Positions 18,001 through 25,219 of a stretch of DNA of 64,000 nt are shown piece after piece. Location of the stretch: assembly GCA_046328225.1 (NCBI GenBank), contig JAXLWZ010000015.1:1-64000 (forward strand), given 5' to 3'. Under the pieces are notes generated by a model, which did not search any database, was not told where the DNA came from, and saw only the letters and a program-made list of their open reading frames with translations. Source of the stretch: Amarobacillus sp046328225 (lineage in GTDB: Bacteria; Chloroflexota; Dehalococcoidia; Tepidiformales; Tepidiformaceae). Numbering within the stretch: position 1 is the stretch's first letter; each line of letters begins with the position of its first letter. Both the position numbers and the translations under genes were made by a program.

Positions 18001-18929
18001 TGCAGGCGACGGCGACCGGCGTGACCACCGGCCAGACCGGGAATATCGTTATCGCCTCCGCAACGCCGCAACTCGCCTTCACGAGCGCACCTGCCTCCGG
18101 CACGACGGGCGTCGCCTTCAACGTCCAGCCCGTGGTCGCCGTCCAGGATGCCGGCTCGCAGACACAGACCGCCTACCCGGCCACGCCGGTGACGCTTTCG
18201 AAGGTGTCCGGCCCGGGAACGCTGTCCTGCACGAATCTCACCGTGAACACGGTGAACGGCGTCGCCACCTTCGCCGGCTGCTCCGTGAACCAGCCCGGGA
18301 CGTACGTCTTCCAGGCGACCGCGGCCGGCATCACCACCGCCCAGAGCGGCAACCTCACCGTCATCGACGGACTGGCGCCGCCGACGAACGTCGTCATCAA
18401 CCCCATCTCCGGGCCCGCCGTGCAGCTCAGCTGGACGAACGGCTCGCAGAACACGATCGCCTTCACGGTGTACCGCTGGAAGTGGAACAGCCCCCAGGGC
18501 ATCGTCCCGGTCGCGGTGCTGCCCGCGGCCCAGACGTCCTACACCGACGCCGGCCCGCTGGAACTCTCGACCTACTACTACTACTGGATCGTGGCGAGCG
18601 ACGCCTCCAGCTCCGCCTGGAGCGCCCCCGCCACCGTCGTCACACTCGGCCCGCCGCCCGCGGCGCCGGCCAACACCACCGCTACCGCCACCTCCAGCAG
18701 CACCGTCACCGTGCAGTGGCAGGACCAATCGACGAACGAGCTCGGCTTCGTGCTCCTGCGCTCCGGCGGCGGCGCGTGGGAAACCGTGGCCTGGCTCCCG
18801 GCGAACACGACCCAGTACTTCGATACCGGCCGCTCCGGCAACACCTTCTACTTCTACTGGGTGTGGTCCTACGGCTGGAACGGCGCGAACTCATCCGGCC
18901 CCCTGGCCCTCGCCCTCACCTTCCCCTAA
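15024..18929 (+). CDS. Exported zinc metalloprotease with PPC domain, six Big-like repeats and two FN3 domains
   Basis: 1301 residues. A signal peptide is visible: RLLLLLALAGMALALFGRASAQ. The catalytic domain has HEVGHNLGLSH starting at residue 270, the HExxHxxGxxH zinc motif of metzincin proteases, with IWAPIMGVGYYKP downstream as a Met-turn candidate. A pre-peptidase C-terminal (PPC) beta domain follows around residues 355-490 (DVDYFSFTAAAG, TYYLAVSG). Next come six tandem Big-like repeats of about 104 residues, then two fibronectin III-like domains ending in FYFYWVWSYGWNG and LALTFP. The ATG at 15024 is chosen for GGGAGG 7 nt upstream and because the leader starts there. Likely a surface-attached or secreted protease; substrate unknown. 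Confidence 0.88.
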   Translation: MRAHGMSTQSRLLLLLALAGMALALFGRASAQGVPPGPSGIFLNEPMRGDAAIAALGARLDEVAALNGKSGVQLTSLLRGDSTLWVSTGGVLFYKEPAETGGGPGVAAGPFAYSQTFLLHSKPGASKVIFLDFDGFTLPATTAWTGMANMAVGPYNTDGNAAFSNTEQDVIQSVWQRVAEDYAPFDVDVTTEDPGDAAITRSGAGDSVFGTRALITNDTAAWAAACSSGCGGIAYVGTFDQASSHQNYQPAFVFAGGVPGSKNIAEATSHEVGHNLGLSHDGVIAQNGQPAQGYYTGCVPPASNSCPAIWAPIMGVGYYKPISQWSRGEYTYANNTEDDLAVIQANGLSYRADDHGDSTGTATALGGSGSLSASGVISTAADVDYFSFTAAAGALSVTATPASVAPNLDILFELRNSAGTVLTSTNPAAAMTNNDTATGLGATISYSLPSTGTYYLAVSGVGSGDAASGGYSDYASLGQYSLSGTAPAGGGGGATRLGFTAVSTTGAPGSTLATQPVVAVQDANGTTVTGQPATAVTLSKVSGPGTLSCTNLTVNTVSGVANFAGCSLSAAGSYVLQATAIGLTTAQTGTITISAVQTATKLGFTSVSSTGAPGVALATQPVVAIQDANGNTVTSQTPTAVTLSKLTGPGNLTCTNTTVTSVNGVATFAGCSLSTAGTYALQATASGLASAQTGDITITAPVTYTLAFQSMSASATAGQAIPTQPIIAVRDANGNTVTNVAPTMVTLSVLSGPGTLSCMSNPAETTDGLAWFALCTLSTAGSYTLQATANGMNAGTRNITVNAPPAAYHLTFTSVSTTGTTGVALATQPTVAVQNSSNQTVTNLAPTAVTLAKQSGPGTLSCTNLTVNTVNGVASFAGCSFSAAGTYVLQATASGITTGQSASIVISAPVQNHLTFTSVSTTGAPGVALATQPTVAVQDGSNQTVTNLAPTAVTLSKVSGPGTLSCTNLTVNTVNGVASFAGCSLSTAGTYVLQATATGVTTGQTGNIVIASATPQLAFTSAPASGTTGVAFNVQPVVAVQDAGSQTQTAYPATPVTLSKVSGPGTLSCTNLTVNTVNGVATFAGCSVNQPGTYVFQATAAGITTAQSGNLTVIDGLAPPTNVVINPISGPAVQLSWTNGSQNTIAFTVYRWKWNSPQGIVPVAVLPAAQTSYTDAGPLELSTYYYYWIVASDASSSAWSAPATVVTLGPPPAAPANTTATATSSSTVTVQWQDQSTNELGFVLLRSGGGAWETVAWLPANTTQYFDTGRSGNTFYFYWVWSYGWNGANSSGPLALALTFP
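16504..18366 (+). repeat. Six tandem ~310-bp coding repeats
   Basis: Units begin near 16504, 16818, 17130, 17444, 17753 and 18063, a period of 309-314 bp. Each encodes a Big-like domain with the frame 'LATQP.VAVQD', 'TAVTLSK.SGPGTLSCTNLTVNTV.GVA.FAGCS' and 'GTY.LQATA.G.TT'. Units 1, 4 and 5 are especially close to one another, while unit 3 is the most diverged. This suggests recent unequal recombination or gene conversion within the gene. Confidence 0.9.
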
Positions 18930-18954
18930 GGCCCCCGCGGCCCCGCACACACAC

Positions 18955-18992
18955 CGCTGGCCGGCCTCTCCACCGCGGGGAGCCGGCCAGCG
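18955..18992 (+). terminator. Hairpin after the metalloprotease gene
   Basis: An 11-bp perfect stem (CGCTGGCCGGC at 18955-18965, GCCGGCCAGCG at 18982-18992) with a 16-nt loop, 25 nt after the stop codon. There is no U-tract. Confidence 0.5.
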
Positions 18993-19142
18993 CCACGTCC
19001 GGCCCGGCGCCGTTCGCCACCAAGCCCGGCGCCGAAGGCGGTGATGGCTAGGGAGGAGCGGCGATTGCTTCGATCCTTCCGGCCCTTCCCGCGCGGCGCG
19101 ACAATGGCGTAGGATGCCGGCGATCCTGCGGGGGTGGGCTGG

Positions 19143-21206
19143 ATGAGCGCGGGAGCGGTTCGGCGGGCGGTCGTTTTCGTCGTTGCGCTGCTCGCGTGGG
19201 CGGTCCCCGAGGGTGCCGTGCGCGTCGCCGCGACGCCGGGCCCGCCCGCGATCACGGCCATCGCCGCGGGCGCCACGCACACCTGCGCCATCGTGACCGG
19301 GGGCGGCGTGCGGTGCTGGGGCAGCAACGCCGACGGCGAGCTCGGCGACGGCACGAACACCGGCCCTTCGCCCGTTCCCGTCACCGGACTCGGCTCCGGG
19401 GTGACCGCCATCGCGGCCGGCGACCGTTTCTCGTGCGCGCTGACCTCCGGCGGAGCGGTGAAGTGCTGGGGCGCGAACGGCTTCGGCCAGCTCGGCGATG
19501 GGACGAACACACCGAGCAACATCCCCGTCGCGGTCTCGGGCCTGTCTTCCGGGGTGACCGCGTTGTCGTCCGTGCACGCTTCCCACGCATGCGCGGCGAC
19601 CGCGAGCGGCGTGCTCTGCTGGGGCCGGAACGACGCCGGGCAGCTGGGCGACGGCACGACCACGGACCGTTCGACACCCGTCACGGCAACGGGCGTGGCT
19701 GGGGGTGCGATCGCGCTGGCGGCAGGCGGACGGCACACCTGCGTGGTGAGCGCGGGTGGCGGCGTCTCGTGCTGGGGCTTCGGCGAGAACGGCGAGCTGG
19801 GCAACAGCACGAATACGAGCTCGCTCGCACCGGTGGCGGCGACGGGCCTCACATCCGGGGTCGTGGCCATCGCCGCGGGGCACGACCACACCTGCGCGGT
19901 GACCGACGCGCAGGCGGCGCCCGGCTTCGAACGCGCGAAGTGCTGGGGCGACAACAGCCACGGAGAGGTCGGGATCTGGGTCGTGGGCGCCTACGTCAAC
20001 GCGCCGGCCCAGGTGCTCGGGCTCACGTCCGCTGTCACCGCCATCGCCGCCGGCGAGAACTTTTCGTGCGCCATCGTGTCGGGCGCGGCGAAGTGCTGGG
20101 GCGCGAACGCGAACCACCAGGTTGGCGACGGCACGACAGCGATTCGCCCCTACCCGGTGACGACGATCGCGTCCGGCGCCGCGGCGGTTGTTGCGAACGG
20201 CTCCGGCTGCGCGCTCGCGACCGACGGCGGCGCGCGGTGCTGGGGTCCGAACGGCTCCGGCCAGCTGGGCGACGGCACCACGACGGAAGCGCCGACGCCG
20301 GTGCCGGTCGTGCTGACCACGGCGGCAACGAACCTCGCGTTCACGGCATCGCCCGCTGACGGACATGTCGGGGTGGCCTTCACGACGCAGCCCGTCGTGG
20401 CCGTGCGCGACGCGACTGGCACGACGGTGACGAGCGACAGCACGACCGTGGTGACGCTCTCGCTGGAGAGCGCGCGCGGCGCCGCGTTGAGCTGCACGGG
20501 CGGGTTGAGCCGGACGGCGGCACAGGGCCTGGCCACCTTCGAAGGCTGCCGCGTGGACCTCCCGAACAGCGGCTACGCCCTCCGCGCGACGGCGAACCCG
20601 TCACTCACGGCCGCGACATCGTCGGCCTTCGCGCTGACAAACGGCCCTCCCGCTGCGGCGGCGAACGTGTCCGCGACGCCGATCGCCGGGCCGGGCGCCC
20701 ACCTCACCTGGGGCGATGGCTCCCCGGGCGCGACGGTCGCGTTCGCGGTGTATCGGTGGGAGTGGGGCGCGGGGAACCCGGTCATGTCCGCGGGCGTGGT
20801 GCCGGCCTCGCAGCTCTTTTTCGATGACATCGGGTTGGAGCCCTCGACGCTGTATTTCTATTGGGTGGTAGCGAGCAACCTCGCGGGCGGGACCTGGAGC
20901 GCGGCGGCGCAGGTCACGACCACCGGCGGGCCGCCGAACGCACCCACGAACCTGGCCGCGGTCGCGACGGGGCAGACGACCGTCCACGTGAGCTGGGATG
21001 ACGCGTCGGCGAACGAGCTCGGCTTCATCCTCTTTCGCTCGGACGGCGGCGCGTGGGAGGTGGTGGAGTGGCTGCCCGCGGGGACAGCGTCCTACGCCGA
21101 CAGCGGCCGGAACCCGAACGCGTTCTACTTCTACTGGGTGTGGTCATGGGGCTGGAACGGCTTCAGCGTGTCGCCGGGCATCACGCTCGCGCTCACCTAC
21201 CCGTAG
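19143..21206 (+). CDS. Exported RCC1-repeat protein with Big-like and FN3 domains (copy 1)
   Basis: 687 residues with an N-terminal signal-like helix (VVFVVALLAWAVPEGAV). Seven RCC1/beta-propeller repeats follow, each centred on a CWG.N..G.LGDGT motif, spaced about 50 residues and covering roughly residues 30-385. Then comes one Big-like domain with VGVAFTTQPVVAVRDATGT, related to the repeats in the metalloprotease upstream. Two FN3-like domains end in FYFYWVWSWGWNG and LALTYP. A close paralogue lies at 48406-50466. The ATG at 19143 is preferred; a GTG at 19134 adds three residues. RCC1 propellers bind proteins or other ligands; the role here is unknown, probably extracellular. Confidence 0.88.
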   Translation: MSAGAVRRAVVFVVALLAWAVPEGAVRVAATPGPPAITAIAAGATHTCAIVTGGGVRCWGSNADGELGDGTNTGPSPVPVTGLGSGVTAIAAGDRFSCALTSGGAVKCWGANGFGQLGDGTNTPSNIPVAVSGLSSGVTALSSVHASHACAATASGVLCWGRNDAGQLGDGTTTDRSTPVTATGVAGGAIALAAGGRHTCVVSAGGGVSCWGFGENGELGNSTNTSSLAPVAATGLTSGVVAIAAGHDHTCAVTDAQAAPGFERAKCWGDNSHGEVGIWVVGAYVNAPAQVLGLTSAVTAIAAGENFSCAIVSGAAKCWGANANHQVGDGTTAIRPYPVTTIASGAAAVVANGSGCALATDGGARCWGPNGSGQLGDGTTTEAPTPVPVVLTTAATNLAFTASPADGHVGVAFTTQPVVAVRDATGTTVTSDSTTVVTLSLESARGAALSCTGGLSRTAAQGLATFEGCRVDLPNSGYALRATANPSLTAATSSAFALTNGPPAAAANVSATPIAGPGAHLTWGDGSPGATVAFAVYRWEWGAGNPVMSAGVVPASQLFFDDIGLEPSTLYFYWVVASNLAGGTWSAAAQVTTTGGPPNAPTNLAAVATGQTTVHVSWDDASANELGFILFRSDGGAWEVVEWLPAGTASYADSGRNPNAFYFYWVWSWGWNGFSVSPGITLALTYP

Positions 21207-21216
21207 CTCTCAGCAC

Positions 21217-21250
21217 GACCGGCGCCGAATTGGAAAGTTCTGCGCCGGTC
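21217..21250 (+). terminator. Hairpin after RCC1 copy 1
   Basis: GACCGGCGC (21217-21225) pairs perfectly with GCGCCGGTC (21242-21250) around a 16-nt loop, 10 nt after the stop codon. Confidence 0.5.
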
Positions 21251-21397
21251 CGCACGCCGCCATTCGGGTAACGCTCGACCTCAGGTGCACGCTGAAGTCC
21301 AGCAAGTAGCCACAAACCGGTACGCGGACTTTGTCTTGGGAGGGGTGCCTGCGTCCTCTCACGAACACGGGTGCGCCCAATCTGCGCCCAGCGTAGA

Positions 21398-21413
21398 TGC
21401 GTCATATGACGCA
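21398..21413. promoter_or_regulatory. 16-bp perfect palindrome near tRNA-Val
   Basis: TGCGTCATATGACGCA is an uninterrupted palindrome, 33 nt beyond the 3' end of the minus-strand tRNA-Val gene. It is too short-looped for a terminator and looks like a dimeric protein-binding site. No matching second copy was noticed in the window. Confidence 0.4.
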
Positions 21414-21445
21414 CCGAGAAAGGACAGGCACGAGTGAATCTAAAG

Positions 21446-21521
21446 TGGTGGGCGATGAGGGTCTCGAACCCCCGACATCCTCGGTGTAAACGAGGCGCTC
21501 TAGCCGCTGAGCTAATCGCCC
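21446..21521 (-). tRNA. tRNA-Val (anticodon TAC)
   Basis: On the minus strand a full cloverleaf is readable. The acceptor GGGCGAT pairs with ATCGCCC, followed by discriminator A and an encoded CCA. The D-arm has TAGCTCAGCGGCTAGAG. The anticodon stem CCTCG/CGAGG closes loop TTTACAC, which contains TAC, and the T-loop is GTTCGAG. 76 nt including CCA. Confidence 0.96.
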
Positions 21522-21907
21522 ATGGCCATAGTGTACCAGCGCCGCCACCCATCGCCCCGCGTGTACGGGACGGGGAGCCGGCGGTGGGTGCCGGCTCCCC
21601 GAAAGGACACGTGAGCGCCCCTCGGCGCGATACCGCGGCCGCCCACGTCCCCGGCAGCGGGATTGGCCTCGACGGCCGTACCGCTGTTCTACCGGCCCGC
21701 CGCTGCTCCCGTCAATGTGACCAATCGAAAACAACTATCCAATGCACGCGTATCCTCCGCTCCCGCACGCGCCGCCCGAACGCCTGCTCGAATGTCAAGG
21801 GTTGTACGGGTTCTCACCGATGTTTCCTTAGGTCTGGGTCTCGCGGCCACACAGGCTTAGACTGCTACCGTCTCCGCTCACCCACACTCCGCGGGGAGAG
21901 GTCGTTC
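21522..21907. other. Intergenic region between tRNA-Val and the DUF4332 gene, 386 bp
   Basis: No credible gene. It contains the strong hairpin at 21571-21601, listed separately. Near its right end is a -10-like TAGACT at about 21858-21863, 45 nt before the DUF4332 start. A TTGACA occurs on the minus strand near 21797 without a matching -10. Confidence 0.5.
21571..21601. terminator. Strong GC hairpin upstream of tRNA-Val
   Basis: A 12-bp perfect stem (CGGGGAGCCGGC and its complement) with a 7-nt loop. No gene end is adjacent, so it may insulate the tRNA from readthrough or close an unrecognised transcript. Confidence 0.5.
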
Positions 21908-22312
21908 ATGGCAAAGATCGTCGAAATCGAAGGCATCGGCGAAAAGTACGCCGCAACCCTCGAAGGTGCCGGCATCGCGACCGTTGAGGCCCTGCTCGCG
22001 GCGGGCGGCACCGCCAAGGGCCGCGAAGAAATCGCGGGCAAGACCGGGCTCAAGACCAGCCAGGTCCTCGAATGGGTCAATCGCGCCGACCTCATGCGCG
22101 TCAAGGGCGTCGGCTCCGAATACTCCGACCTCCTCGAAGCCGCCGGCGTCGACACCGTCAAGGAACTCGCCACCCGCCGCGCGGACAACCTCCACGCGAA
22201 GATGCTCGAGGTGAACACCGCCAAGAACCTCGTTCGCCGCCCGCCCGCCCTCAGCCAGGTCGAGGCCTGGGTCGCCGACGCCAAGACGCTCCCGCCCGCC
22301 GTTAGCCACTAG
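21908..22312 (+). CDS. DUF4332 helix-hairpin-helix protein
   Basis: 134 residues made of two helix-hairpin-helix-like halves. IEGIGEKYAATLEGAGIATVEALLAAG and VKGVGSEYSDLLEAAGVDTVKELATRR are internal duplicates, each with a GIG/GVG hairpin. This matches the DUF4332 family, which resembles the DNA-binding HhH modules of polymerases and ligases; no biochemical role is established as far as I know. No signal or membrane segment. GGGGAGAGG precedes the ATG. Only 2 nt separate its stop from the next small gene, so the two are probably co-transcribed. Confidence 0.85.
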   Translation: MAKIVEIEGIGEKYAATLEGAGIATVEALLAAGGTAKGREEIAGKTGLKTSQVLEWVNRADLMRVKGVGSEYSDLLEAAGVDTVKELATRRADNLHAKMLEVNTAKNLVRRPPALSQVEAWVADAKTLPPAVSH

Positions 22313-22314
22313 CG

Positions 22315-22494
22315 ATGGACCAGCTCATCAACCTGCTGGTCGAACGCACCGGCATCAGCAAGGAGCAGGCCGAGAAGGCCGTCGAGACCATCACCGGCTT
22401 CCTCAAGGAGCGCCCGGAGATGGCGGCGAGCATCCTCGGTGGCGCGGCCGGCGGCGATATCGGCAAGAAGCTCGGCGGGCTCTTCGGCCGCTGA
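22315..22494 (+). CDS. Small helical protein, 59 residues, unknown function
   Basis: Short ORF starting MDQLINLLVERTGISKEQAE and ending DIGKKLGGLFGR. It reads as two amphipathic helices followed by a Gly/Ala-rich tail. The phrase resembles the start of DUF2267/DUF2780-type helical proteins, but the length is too small for firm assignment. Evidence that it is real: the ATG lies 2 nt after the DUF4332 stop, codon use matches neighbours (C/G-rich third positions), and a perfect terminator follows 24 nt after its stop. Confidence 0.75.
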   Translation: MDQLINLLVERTGISKEQAEKAVETITGFLKERPEMAASILGGAAGGDIGKKLGGLFGR

Positions 22495-22517
22495 GTTCGC
22501 CCTGACAGCCACGAAAG

Positions 22518-22543
22518 AGGGGCGCCCCGGGTGGGGCGCCCCT
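22518..22543. terminator. Intrinsic terminator after the DUF4332 pair
   Basis: An 11-bp perfect stem AGGGGCGCCCC / GGGGCGCCCCT with loop GGGT, lying between the plus-strand pair and the convergent alcohol dehydrogenase gene. Confidence 0.8.
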
Positions 22544-22566
22544 GCATGTCCGCGCGGCTCCGCCGG

Positions 22567-23640
22567 CTAGAAGGTAATCACCGAGCGGTTCACTTCGCCG
22601 TTCTTGAGCGCCGCGTACGCCTCGTTGATCTGATCGAGCTTGTACCGCCGCGAGATCAGCTCGTCGATCTTCAGCCGCTTCTGCCGGTACAACTCCATCA
22701 GCCAGGGCATGTCGTAGGTCTGCCGCGTCGAGCCGTAGAACGAGCCGTGGATCGACTTCTCCGCGAAGATGAAGTCTGGCCCCGGCAGACTCACGGTCGC
22801 GCCGATCGGGATCATGCCCACCACGACGGCCTTGCCGCCGCGCTTGGTCATCGCCCAGCACTGCTCGGCGGTCTTCGCGAGCCCGATCGCCTCGAAGGCG
22901 TAGTCCACGCCGCCGCCCGTGATGCCCTGCACCTGCTGGATCGCGTCGCCCTTCGACGCATCGACGACGTCCGTCGCGCCGAATTCCCGGGCCGCCGCCA
23001 GCTTATTTTCGAGCAGGTCGATGGCGATGATGCGCGACGCGCCCGCCAGCTTCGCGCCCTGGATGATGTTCAGGCCGACGCCGCCGGCACCCACCACCGC
23101 GACCGTCGATCCCACGGGCACCTTCATCGTATTCGTGACCGCGCCCACGCCCGTCATCACGCTGCAGCCGACGAGCGCCGCCACTTCCATGGGCACGTCG
23201 TCCGGGACGATGACGCAGGCGTTCTGGTGCACGAGCTGGTATTCGGCGAACGCGGACATGTTCGAGAACTGCGGAATCGGCTGGCCCTTGAGCTTGATTC
23301 GCCCCATGCGCGAAAGCGCCGCCGAGTTGCCGCACAGGTACGGCTTCCCCGTCACGCAGAAGTCGCACGCCCCGCACGACGTGACGAACGCGACGACGAC
23401 GCGGTCGCCCGGCTTCACCCGCGTCACGCCCGGCCCGACCTTCTCGACGACGCCCGCCGATTCGTGCCCGAGCACCGTCGGCACCGGGTAGCGGTAGCTG
23501 CCCTCCATGAAGTGCAGGTCCGAGTGGCAGACGCCGCTCGCGGCGGTCTTGACCAGCACCTCTCCGTGCTGGGGCTCGTCGATCTCGATGTCCTCGATCA
23601 CGAGCGGTTGGTTGGCGCCGTACATCACGGCAGCTTTCAT
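22567..23640 (-). CDS. Zinc-dependent alcohol dehydrogenase (MDR family)
   Basis: 357 residues. Catalytic zinc ligands are Cys38 (GVCHSD) and His59-Glu60 (GHESAG). The structural zinc loop is complete with Cys89, Cys92, Cys95 and Cys103. The NAD-binding fingerprint GAGGVG follows, and the protein ends KNGEVNRSVITF as in group III/class I-like bacterial ADHs. The sequence resembles mycobacterial NAD-dependent ADHs of medium- or long-chain alcohols; the substrate is not certain. The ATG at 23640 follows GGGGGGA, and a -10-like TATACT lies on the minus strand at 23761-23766. A palindrome GATAGCTATC at 23780-23789 sits between this gene and the divergent CoA-transferase. Confidence 0.92.
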   Translation of the reverse strand: MKAAVMYGANQPLVIEDIEIDEPQHGEVLVKTAASGVCHSDLHFMEGSYRYPVPTVLGHESAGVVEKVGPGVTRVKPGDRVVVAFVTSCGACDFCVTGKPYLCGNSAALSRMGRIKLKGQPIPQFSNMSAFAEYQLVHQNACVIVPDDVPMEVAALVGCSVMTGVGAVTNTMKVPVGSTVAVVGAGGVGLNIIQGAKLAGASRIIAIDLLENKLAAAREFGATDVVDASKGDAIQQVQGITGGGVDYAFEAIGLAKTAEQCWAMTKRGGKAVVVGMIPIGATVSLPGPDFIFAEKSIHGSFYGSTRQTYDMPWLMELYRQKRLKIDELISRRYKLDQINEAYAALKNGEVNRSVITF

Positions 23641-23796
23641 GTGGTCCCCCCTTTTGTTGCCGCGCGGCCGATTGCCCGGGCCGCGACGACACGATCGGCG
23701 ATTCTTCCGGCGGATAGCCGGGGTGTCAACGCGCTCCGGCATGGGCCTTCGGGCGCGCGAAGTATAGACGAAACACCCAGATAGCTATCGAAATCG

Positions 23797-23825
23797 CTGA
23801 CGGCTTGCCCGGAACTCGCTAGACT
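23797..23825 (+). promoter_or_regulatory. Predicted promoter of the CoA-transferase cluster
   Basis: CTGACG at 23797-23802, a 17-nt spacer, TAGACT at 23820-23825, and the ATG 26 nt later with GGAGG in between. A good sigma-70-like arrangement. Confidence 0.6.
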
Positions 23826-23850
23826 GCCGCCAAAGCACCGGAGGCACGCC

Positions 23851-25065
23851 ATGGCCGCCCTCGACGGGATGAAAGTCCTCGACCTCACCCAGTACGAAGC
23901 CGGTCCCAGCGCCGCGCAATACCTCGCCTGGTTCGGCGCCGACGTCGTCAAGGTCGAAACCCCGCGCGGTGGCGATTCCGGCCGCCACACCGAGGGCGGG
24001 AAAGACTCGCTCTACTTCCTCAGCTTCAACCACAACAAGAAGAGCCTCGCCCTCGACCTCGCCCGCCCGGAAGGCCGCGACCTCTTCCTCCGTCTCCTTC
24101 CCAACTTCGATGTCGTCCTCGAGAACTTCTCGCTGGGCACGATGGAGCGCCTGGGCCTCGGCTACGACATCCTCAAGGAACACCATCCGGGCGTCATCTA
24201 CGCGACCATCAAGGGCTTTGGCACCACGGGCCCCTACAAGGACTACAAGTGCTTCGACTGGGTCGCGCAGGCCGCCGGCGGCTCCTTCAGCATCACCGGC
24301 GAAGCCGATGGCCCGCCCATGCGTCCCGGCGCCACCTTCGCCGACACCGGCACGGGCAATCACGCTGCGCTGGGCATCCTCGCCGCCTACGTCGAGAAGC
24401 TTCGCACCGGCCGCGGACAGGTGGTCGAAGTCTCGATGCAGGAGACCATCGTCAACTTCATGAAGACCCAGATGTCGTATCGCGAACGGTACGACGGCGG
24501 CGTCATTCCCCGGCGCGGCAACCGCTCGGTCTCGCCCACGGCGCTCTATCCGTGCGCGCCCGGCGGTCCGAATGATTGGGTCTTCTTCATGCCCGTCACC
24601 CAGCGCATGTTCGACGGCCTCATGACCGCGATCGGCCGCCCCGAGCTCGCTGCCGACGAGCGCTTCGCCACCACCCCGGCGCGCAATCGCCACGGCGACG
24701 AACTCGATGCCGAGATCTCGAAGTGGACCCGTGAGCGCACCAAGTTCGAAGTCATGGAATACCTCGGCCCGCTCGGCGTGCCCGTCGGCGCCGTCTACGA
24801 CACGAACGACATCCTCGAAGACCGCCACCTCATCGAGCGCGGGCAGATCATCACGTACGAACACAAGGGCCGCGGCACCGTGAAGATGCCCGCGCCGCCG
24901 ATCCATCTCAGCGAATCCGATGTCCCCGTCGTGCCGGCTCCCCTGCTCGGCGAGCACACCGCCGACGTCCTTCAGCACGAGCTCGCACTCAGTGCCGCCG
25001 AAGTCGAATCGCTCGCCGCCCGCGGCATCGTCTCCACCGGCCCCATCCTCGCCGCCGCGACGTGA
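23851..25065 (+). CDS. CaiB/BaiF family (class III) CoA-transferase
   Basis: 404 residues in canonical domain order: MKVLDLTQYEAGPSAAQYLAWFGADVVKVE at the N-terminus, NKKSLALDL, VVLENFSLGTMERLGLGYD, IKGFGTTGPY, and the catalytic Asp at residue 165 in TFADTGTG. The protein transfers CoA between carboxylic acids through an aspartyl-CoA intermediate (established for formyl-CoA transferase). First of three CaiB-type genes followed by a crotonase, which points to activation and chain-shortening of an unusual carboxylic acid. Preceded by GGAGG and a good promoter. Confidence 0.93.
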   Translation: MAALDGMKVLDLTQYEAGPSAAQYLAWFGADVVKVETPRGGDSGRHTEGGKDSLYFLSFNHNKKSLALDLARPEGRDLFLRLLPNFDVVLENFSLGTMERLGLGYDILKEHHPGVIYATIKGFGTTGPYKDYKCFDWVAQAAGGSFSITGEADGPPMRPGATFADTGTGNHAALGILAAYVEKLRTGRGQVVEVSMQETIVNFMKTQMSYRERYDGGVIPRRGNRSVSPTALYPCAPGGPNDWVFFMPVTQRMFDGLMTAIGRPELAADERFATTPARNRHGDELDAEISKWTRERTKFEVMEYLGPLGVPVGAVYDTNDILEDRHLIERGQIITYEHKGRGTVKMPAPPIHLSESDVPVVPAPLLGEHTADVLQHELALSAAEVESLAARGIVSTGPILAAAT

Positions 25066-25219
25066 CGCCCCGGGCGCGGGCCGGTCAGGGTGCATGGCTG
25101 GCAAGGACTACGGCTGCCGGTGGCCCCGGCGCGGCTCGAAGCCCCTCACGGTGACGGGGCGACCGGTTCCGCGGCAACGCCGGGCCTGAGTTCACACCAA
25201 CCGGAGCGAGAGCAAACGC

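Noticed and set aside
16504..18366. CRISPR-like periodic repeat
   Set aside because: The period of about 310 bp is in frame and encodes Big-like protein domains; no short repeat/unique spacer pattern.
21402..21734. Minus-strand ORF across tRNA-Val
   Set aside because: It reads straight through the tRNA gene and the hairpin and has an Arg/Gly-rich composition without homology.
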